In this document: positions 5,488 through 8,425 of the stretch, one piece after another
How the letters are laid out: each line of letters opens with the position of its first letter
Position numbering within the stretch: the stretch's first letter is position 1
Assembly: GCA_022616215.1 (NCBI GenBank)
Contig: JAKEFE010000032.1
Coordinates: 1-8,425 of the forward strand
DNA length: 8,425 nucleotides
Origin: Candidatus Parcubacteria bacterium
GTDB lineage: Bacteria > Patescibacteriota > Minisyncoccia > Phycocordibacterales > Phycocordibacteraceae
Direction: 5' to 3'
Notes under the pieces: model-generated
What the model was told of the DNA's origin: nothing
Seen by the model: the letters and a program-made list of their open reading frames with translations, nothing else
Databases searched by the model: none
Position numbers and translations under genes: made by a program

Positions 5488-6243
5488 CTAAAGAAACTCG
5501 AGCAAACGATCGTAATTAATGAACTCAAGAAGTTGATACCCGTATTGAATGGTGAGACCGAAATTGTCCGTCATAAGAAGCAGACCTAGAACGATGAGAA
5601 AGAGTCCTCCGACAATGGACATTCCTTTCAGATACTTTGACGACGCGTCAATAAACTCCGTCGCGCGCGAGAAGGCAAATGCGATGACAAGAAAAGGCAC
5701 GGAAAGTCCGAGAGAAAAGACTGAGAGCAATACTGCTCCTTGGATTGCCGTCCCGGACGTGCCCGCAAGAAGAAGAATGCTCCCCAATAGTGGCCCAACA
5801 CACGGAGTCCAGCCGAGCGCGAAGGTGCCGCCGATTAAAAAGGATGTTGAAGGCTTGCCAAGACTAAGCCACTTGAAAATAGGGATTCGTTTTTCAGACG
5901 CAAGGAATGGAATTTTGAAAACACCGAGCATGAAAAGCCCAAAGAGGACAATGAGTACGCCGCCGATGCGTGCGAGCCATAGACGGTAGGGTACGAGCGC
6001 TTCCCCAACGAGCCCTGCGAGCGTGCCAAAAATGACGAAGATGAGTGAAAAACCAACAATGAACGCAAGCCCGTTAAAAAATATTTTCCACCGTGCCGCG
6101 CGCGCAGTCGCCGGGTTTTGAAGTGCCTCTTGATCGACGCCGCTGATGAAGCCGAGGTACGCCGGAACCAGAGGGAGTGTGCATGGTGCAAGGAACGTGA
6201 GGAGTCCAGCGACGAATGCTCCGAGTACGAGTGGCAATTCCAT
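5488..6243 (-). CDS. ccdA: CcdA-type cytochrome c biogenesis / thiol-disulfide transporter
   Basis: Membrane protein of the DsbD/CcdA family. It takes electrons from cytoplasmic thioredoxin and passes them through a membrane Cys pair to extracytoplasmic thioredoxin-like proteins. The 251-aa product has about six membrane helices. The two redox cysteines sit in typical places: Cys21 in LAPCTLPLVPAYLGF and Cys148 in GWTPCVGPLLGSILL. The start at 6243 gives MELPLVLGAFVAGLLTF, the normal beginning; a longer frame to 6294 adds 17 polar residues and overlaps the 48-aa gene, so it is rejected. It starts 2 bases after that small gene's stop. The adjacent tlpA-like and dsbA-like genes encode its likely partners. 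No cytochrome c or haem-lyase genes are in view, so a general or metal-related thiol role is as likely as cytochrome maturation. Confidence 0.95.
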   Translation of the reverse strand: MELPLVLGAFVAGLLTFLAPCTLPLVPAYLGFISGVDQEALQNPATARAARWKIFFNGLAFIVGFSLIFVIFGTLAGLVGEALVPYRLWLARIGGVLIVLFGLFMLGVFKIPFLASEKRIPIFKWLSLGKPSTSFLIGGTFALGWTPCVGPLLGSILLLAGTSGTAIQGAVLLSVFSLGLSVPFLVIAFAFSRATEFIDASSKYLKGMSIVGGLFLIVLGLLLMTDNFGLTIQYGYQLLEFINYDRLLEFL

Positions 6244-6245
6244 AT

Positions 6246-6392
6246 CTACTTTTTTTCGTTCTCTACTGCGTATGCAGTAATTTCTACATTGCAACTCTTA
6301 TGCTCTGTGCACCACGCCTCGCACGCCTTTGCTTTTGCTTCGTTCCGATAGTGATAGCCACATACGGGGCATTGATAGAGCTTTTCGGTCAT
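6246..6392 (-). CDS. 48-aa cysteine-rich, probably metal-binding protein
   Basis: A small gene whose ATG overlaps the TGA of the tlpA-like gene by 4 bases (ATGA) and whose TAG ends 2 bases before ccdA. This operon fit is the main evidence that it is real. The product starts MTEKLYQCPVCGYHYRNEAK and has Cys8 and Cys11 (CPVCG), Cys24 and Cys28 (CEAWC), Cys34, and His14 and His31. This is compatible with a zinc-ribbon or rubredoxin-like metal knuckle, although a full rubredoxin would have a second CPxCG. There is no signal peptide or membrane segment, so it is probably cytoplasmic. Function is unknown; its position between the TlpA-like thioredoxin and CcdA suggests thiol or metal handling. Confidence 0.82.
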   Translation of the reverse strand: MTEKLYQCPVCGYHYRNEAKAKACEAWCTEHKSCNVEITAYAVENEKK

Positions 6393-6907
6393 TGGAGATG
6401 TTCAATGACCGCTGTCCGCATTTCATCAAGTGAGAGAAACCCTCGCTTATGGAATGCGATGGTGCCGTCTCCAGTAACGAAGATTGTTTCCGGCATGGAA
6501 AAACCGCCGATGTTTTTATAGAAGTCATCATCCGGATCAAGCAGGAGGACGAGATCTTCCGATATGCCAAGCGTGTCGGTGTACCCTTGTGCGGTTTCAA
6601 GCGGTTCTGCTCTGTCAATAGCAATGACGACAATGTCGCTAAATTCTTTCTGGAGCGCCGCGAAGTCGGCGAGCTCTTGCCGACAAAACGGACACCACGC
6701 AGCCCATGAGTTTATCACGAGAGGCTTCCCTCGATACGCTTCAAGCGACACGGTGTTCCCTTCGTAATCAATGAACGATGTAGTTGAAAGCCGATCTAAA
6801 TCGTTTTGACTCCCTGCTTCGTTGTTGCTTCCTTCGAAAACGACCACACTACCTACAATGATGACAAGCAGTAGCGCCGCGAGAAGTAAGCCGTGTACAG
6901 GACGCAC
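6389..6907 (-). CDS. TlpA/ResA-like membrane-anchored thioredoxin
   Basis: Extracytoplasmic thiol-disulfide oxidoreductase, most likely kept reduced by the neighbouring CcdA. The 172-aa product has an N-terminal signal anchor (about 6-24) and a short Asn/Ser-rich linker. A thioredoxin-fold domain follows (about 42-170), with active site WCPFC (Cys72, Cys75), the AhpC/TSA-type opening SFIDYEGNTVSLEAYRGKP and cis-Pro139 in SMPET. The start is GTG at 6907: the frame upstream is closed by TGA with no ATG, and this start gives a proper anchor. The start abuts the 3' arm of a 10-bp hairpin and has no Shine-Dalgarno motif. Its TGA overlaps the next gene by ATGA. CPFC differs from the CEPC of ResA, so the redox potential and substrate cannot be read from sequence. 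Confidence 0.92.
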   Translation of the reverse strand: MRPVHGLLLAALLLVIIVGSVVVFEGSNNEAGSQNDLDRLSTTSFIDYEGNTVSLEAYRGKPLVINSWAAWCPFCRQELADFAALQKEFSDIVVIAIDRAEPLETAQGYTDTLGISEDLVLLLDPDDDFYKNIGGFSMPETIFVTGDGTIAFHKRGFLSLDEMRTAVIEHLQ

Positions 6908-6960
6908 GGAGGGCTCTTTACATCTTCATGCCAGACTCACCGTGCATCGGAGAGCCCTCC
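6908..6960 (-). promoter_or_regulatory. 10-bp inverted repeat abutting the tlpA-like start codon
   Basis: GGAGGGCTCT and AGAGCCCTCC (plus-strand 6951-6960 and 6908-6917 read on the minus strand) pair perfectly around a 33-base loop. The 5' arm lies inside the 40-aa gene, its stop codon is at the loop's 3' end, and the 3' arm ends directly against the GTG of the tlpA-like gene. The GGAGG in the 5' arm is the only strong Shine-Dalgarno-like string nearby but is over 40 bases from the GTG. A translation-coupling or mRNA-stability hairpin is possible. It is not terminator-like because no T-run follows. Confidence 0.45.
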
Positions 6961-7040
6961 GCAACTTCTACGCCGCAGACCGGACACATTTTTCCTGCCT
7001 CGTGCACATGCTTTTTATCGTGATCCATGTTCATGTCCAT
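6918..7040 (-). CDS. 40-aa Met/His-rich CxxC peptide, probably metal-binding
   Basis: A very short gene between the dsbA-like gene (26-base gap) and the tlpA-like gene (10-base gap). The product begins MDMNMDHDKKHVHEAGK, continues with CPVCG (Cys19, Cys22) and ends in MHGESGMKM. It has seven Met and four His in 40 residues, plus one CxxC: a composition typical of copper- or other soft-metal-binding segments. There is no signal peptide. ATG codons at 7040, 7034 and 7028 are all in frame, so the exact start is uncertain. Its reality rests on operon position and on this non-random composition. Function is unknown; metal chaperone, sensor or buffer would all fit. Confidence 0.65.
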   Translation of the reverse strand: MDMNMDHDKKHVHEAGKMCPVCGVEVAEGSPMHGESGMKM

Positions 7041-7042
7041 AA

Positions 7043-7067
7043 GTAATGATGTGAGTGTGGTAATGAT
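7043..7067. repeat. Two 8-bp direct repeats in the dsbA-like/40-aa gene gap
   Basis: GTAATGAT occurs at 7043-7050 and again at 7060-7067, 17 bases apart, filling most of the gap. Repeats of this size and spacing can be a regulator site, but chance is possible in so short an AT-rich gap. Confidence 0.3.
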
Positions 7068-7744
7068 TAATTGGTGAGCGCTTCTTTGACCAAGGTCGCC
7101 ACCTGCTCATATGGTAACGCACCACTGAACGGTATGCGCTCGCCCTGTGTGTGTACAATGACCGAAAACGGCGTGCCGCGCCCTCCCGCAGCAACGGCTT
7201 CATCTGCATCTGCCTGAACCTTCTTGGCGATTGTTTCGTCGGCAAGACAGGTACGAAAAGCATCTGTATCAATGCCTATGTCAGCCGCGGCCTTCATGTA
7301 GAGTGTATCGCCAAGGTCCTGCTGATTCTCGAACGCGGCGTCTGCAAATGCCCAAAAAGCATCGTTTCCTCCGAGTCTCGCTGCGCATTCCGATGCAACC
7401 GCTGCGTTAAACGCCCGAGAATGAATTGACGAGAGCGGGAAATGGCGATATATCCACTTCACGTCGGGGTTCTCGCGAACTATGCGCTCTAACGTTGGAT
7501 GAAACTGGGCGCAAAACGGACATTCAAAATCGCTAAATTCAATAATCGTAACTTTGGCATCGGGATTTCCGCGGACATGATCTTCCTCATGGGACGTCCG
7601 AAAACCAGTGACGCTTTCGTGCGATGACTGCCGTTCCACTTCAGCCGAAGGTGGTAACTGTGTCGCGTACACTCCGCCCGCTATCACGACACCCGCGATG
7701 ACAATCGCGACGGGAGTGCTCATGGTTGACTTTTGTTCGAACAT
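7067..7744 (-). CDS. DsbA/BdbD-like membrane-anchored thioredoxin-fold protein
   Basis: Extracytoplasmic thiol-disulfide oxidoreductase of the DsbA-like group (thioredoxin_4, PF13462-type). The 225-aa product has a signal anchor (about 9-28) and a polar linker. The catalytic domain begins HVRGNPDAKVTIIEFSDFEC with active site CPFC (Cys75, Cys78), has a helical insertion (about 105-180), and cis-Pro192 in GRGTPFSVIV. A second Cys pair (Cys120 in ASECAARL, Cys166 in FRTCLADE) may form a structural disulfide, as in many of these proteins. It starts 2 bases after the glutaredoxin stop. A start at Met8 would also give a good anchor. It could be an oxidant of secreted proteins or a reductase or isomerase served by CcdA. 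No VKOR or DsbB partner is in view. Confidence 0.93.
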   Translation of the reverse strand: MFEQKSTMSTPVAIVIAGVVIAGGVYATQLPPSAEVERQSSHESVTGFRTSHEEDHVRGNPDAKVTIIEFSDFECPFCAQFHPTLERIVRENPDVKWIYRHFPLSSIHSRAFNAAVASECAARLGGNDAFWAFADAAFENQQDLGDTLYMKAAADIGIDTDAFRTCLADETIAKKVQADADEAVAAGGRGTPFSVIVHTQGERIPFSGALPYEQVATLVKEALTN

Positions 7745-7746
7745 AC

Positions 7747-7983
7747 CTAGGCAATATGCAGAAGCTCCCGGAGTTTTTGCTCGTTGAACCCAAGGACCAT
7801 TTCGTCATCAATAAGAATGACGGGGACGGCCATTTGTTCGCTTTTTTCTATCATTTCCTTTGCTCGTGCCTGATCAACCGATACGTCGTAGTCCGTGTAC
7901 GTGACGTTGTGCTCTTTGAGGAAGGCCTTTGTCGCCTTGCAGTGTTCGCAGGTCGGTGTTGAGTAGATGGTTACATTGCTCAT
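7747..7983 (-). CDS. Glutaredoxin / NrdH-like redoxin with a CEHC site
   Basis: Small cytoplasmic thioredoxin-fold redoxin, 78 aa, normal for NrdH or glutaredoxin. It opens with MSNVTIYSTPTCEHCKATK, with the redox pair at Cys12 and Cys15. The cis-Pro loop is AVPVILIDD (Pro54), followed by the GF motif (VLGFNEQKL). The active site CEHC differs from the CPYC of glutaredoxins and the CVQC or CMQC of NrdH; CxHC sites resemble those of DsbA (CPHC), which are more oxidising. It lies 5 bases after the upstream membrane gene and 2 bases before the dsbA-like gene, so it may supply or drain electrons for this operon. No ribonucleotide reductase is in view. Confidence 0.92.
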   Translation of the reverse strand: MSNVTIYSTPTCEHCKATKAFLKEHNVTYTDYDVSVDQARAKEMIEKSEQMAVPVILIDDEMVLGFNEQKLRELLHIA

Positions 7984-7988
7984 AGTGA

Positions 7989-8425
7989 CTAGGCGTTACT
8001 CATCTCGCCCTTCGGTTTTTTGACGGTGAGCGCATAGATGAGACCGAGAAGAAATCCCCAGATAAGGTGCATCCACAAACTTGGCAGTGCCGCAGTCATT
8101 CCCGCGATAGAGAGCTGCACGCCCATGCCGAGCCAAACCGGCATGATGATCAAGGGGCCAAGAAACCACCAGATGAATCCATAGAGAAGGCCGTAAGCAA
8201 TTCCCTTCCCACGCTTAAGGGCACGATGACCAAATGCAACACCGAACGCGGCACCAGTAAGTGCGCTAATCACCATGTGCACAAGAAAACCAACAACTGC
8301 CGATTCGCTTCCGACAAGCATGGCGACCATCGGAAGCCCTCCGCCCATCCCCATCATTGCGCCGAACACTATCCCAGCAAGCACACCACTCCATGCCCCT
8401 GCTTTAATATGGTTAGTATCAATCA
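7989..8425 (-). CDS. Glycine-rich small membrane protein, 5' end outside the window
   Basis: I do not recognise the family. A GTG at 8384 could start a 131-aa product, but the frame stays open to the window edge and continues the same kind of sequence (…IDTNHIKAGAWSGVLAGIVFG). The gene therefore most likely starts further right and is partial here. At least 145 codons are visible. It has about four membrane helices rich in Gly, Ala and Met (GAMMGMGGGLPMVAMLVGS, LVHMVISALTGAAFGVAFG, a helix with FIWWFLGPLIIMPVW, and LWMHLIWGFLLGLIYAL), then a basic tail VKKPKGEMSNA. GxxxG-type spacing suggests tightly packed helices. It is first in the visible redox operon, 5 bases before the glutaredoxin. There are no Cys, so it is not itself a thiol carrier. 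Confidence 0.8.
   Translation of the reverse strand, partial: IDTNHIKAGAWSGVLAGIVFGAMMGMGGGLPMVAMLVGSESAVVGFLVHMVISALTGAAFGVAFGHRALKRGKGIAYGLLYGFIWWFLGPLIIMPVWLGMGVQLSIAGMTAALPSLWMHLIWGFLLGLIYALTVKKPKGEMSNA

Noticed and set aside
5407..5589. 60-codon plus-strand frame across the tRNA and the ccdA end
   Set aside because: Runs through the antisense of a tRNA and of ccdA, with no features of its own.
6244..6294. Upstream extension of ccdA adding 17 residues
   Set aside because: The residues are polar and basic, overlap the 48-aa gene, and the family start pattern begins at 6243.
7015..7272. 85-codon minus-strand frame overlapping the dsbA-like gene
   Set aside because: Arg-rich out-of-frame shadow of the dsbA-like gene and the following gap.
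1..8425. CRISPR array, recoded UGA, or phage/plasmid genes
   Set aside because: No regularly spaced repeats were seen; UGA acts as stop in several genes and RF2 is present; no integrase, transposase or phage structural gene was found.

Overview
The window looks like part of a compact bacterial genome of the Patescibacteria (CPR) type, most like Parcubacteria. This is an inference from gene style, not from any search. Gaps between genes are a few bases or overlaps, almost no start codon has a Shine-Dalgarno motif at a normal distance, release factor 2 is shortened, and several very small genes sit inside operons. TGA is used as a stop (pyrG, ftsE, the tlpA-like gene) and an RF2 is present, so UGA is not recoded here. 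GC content looks close to 50%.

Layout. Only the left-edge gene lies on the plus strand: a 5'-truncated OmpR/PhoB-type response regulator (1-519). It converges on pyrG across a gap holding a strong C(UUCG)G-capped hairpin (663-694). Everything else is on the minus strand and is described in transcription order, right to left.

Region A (8425 down to 5488) is a thiol-disulfide redox operon. It holds a small glycine-rich membrane protein running off the right edge, a glutaredoxin with a CEHC site, a membrane-anchored DsbA/BdbD-like thioredoxin-fold protein (CPFC), a 40-aa Met/His-rich CxxC peptide, a TlpA/ResA-like anchored thioredoxin (CPFC), a 48-aa Cys-rich peptide that overlaps the tlpA-like gene by ATGA, and CcdA. 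CcdA would carry electrons across the membrane to the extracytoplasmic thioredoxins. The two small metal-binding-looking peptides suggest a link to metal-thiol chemistry.

Region B (5453 down to 699) starts with tRNA-Thr(CGT). It is followed 5 bases later by a four-helix membrane protein of unknown function, then a short RF2 (prfB), ftsE, ftsX and pyrG. FtsEX is the ABC-type complex that controls peptidoglycan hydrolysis at division; pyrG makes CTP.

The most striking feature is a 109-bp non-coding element between ftsE and ftsX (3281-3389). It has perfect 13-bp terminal inverted repeats and is flanked by a 6-bp direct repeat, ATGAGT. Removing the element and one repeat copy restores an ATGA overlap between the ftsE stop and the ftsX start. 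It therefore looks like a small MITE-like insertion that duplicated the stop/start overlap and so left both genes intact. Other points of interest are a Glu where the response regulator should have its phospho-acceptor Asp, RF2 with most of domain 1 missing, and -10-like boxes placed so that prfB and ftsE messages could be leaderless.
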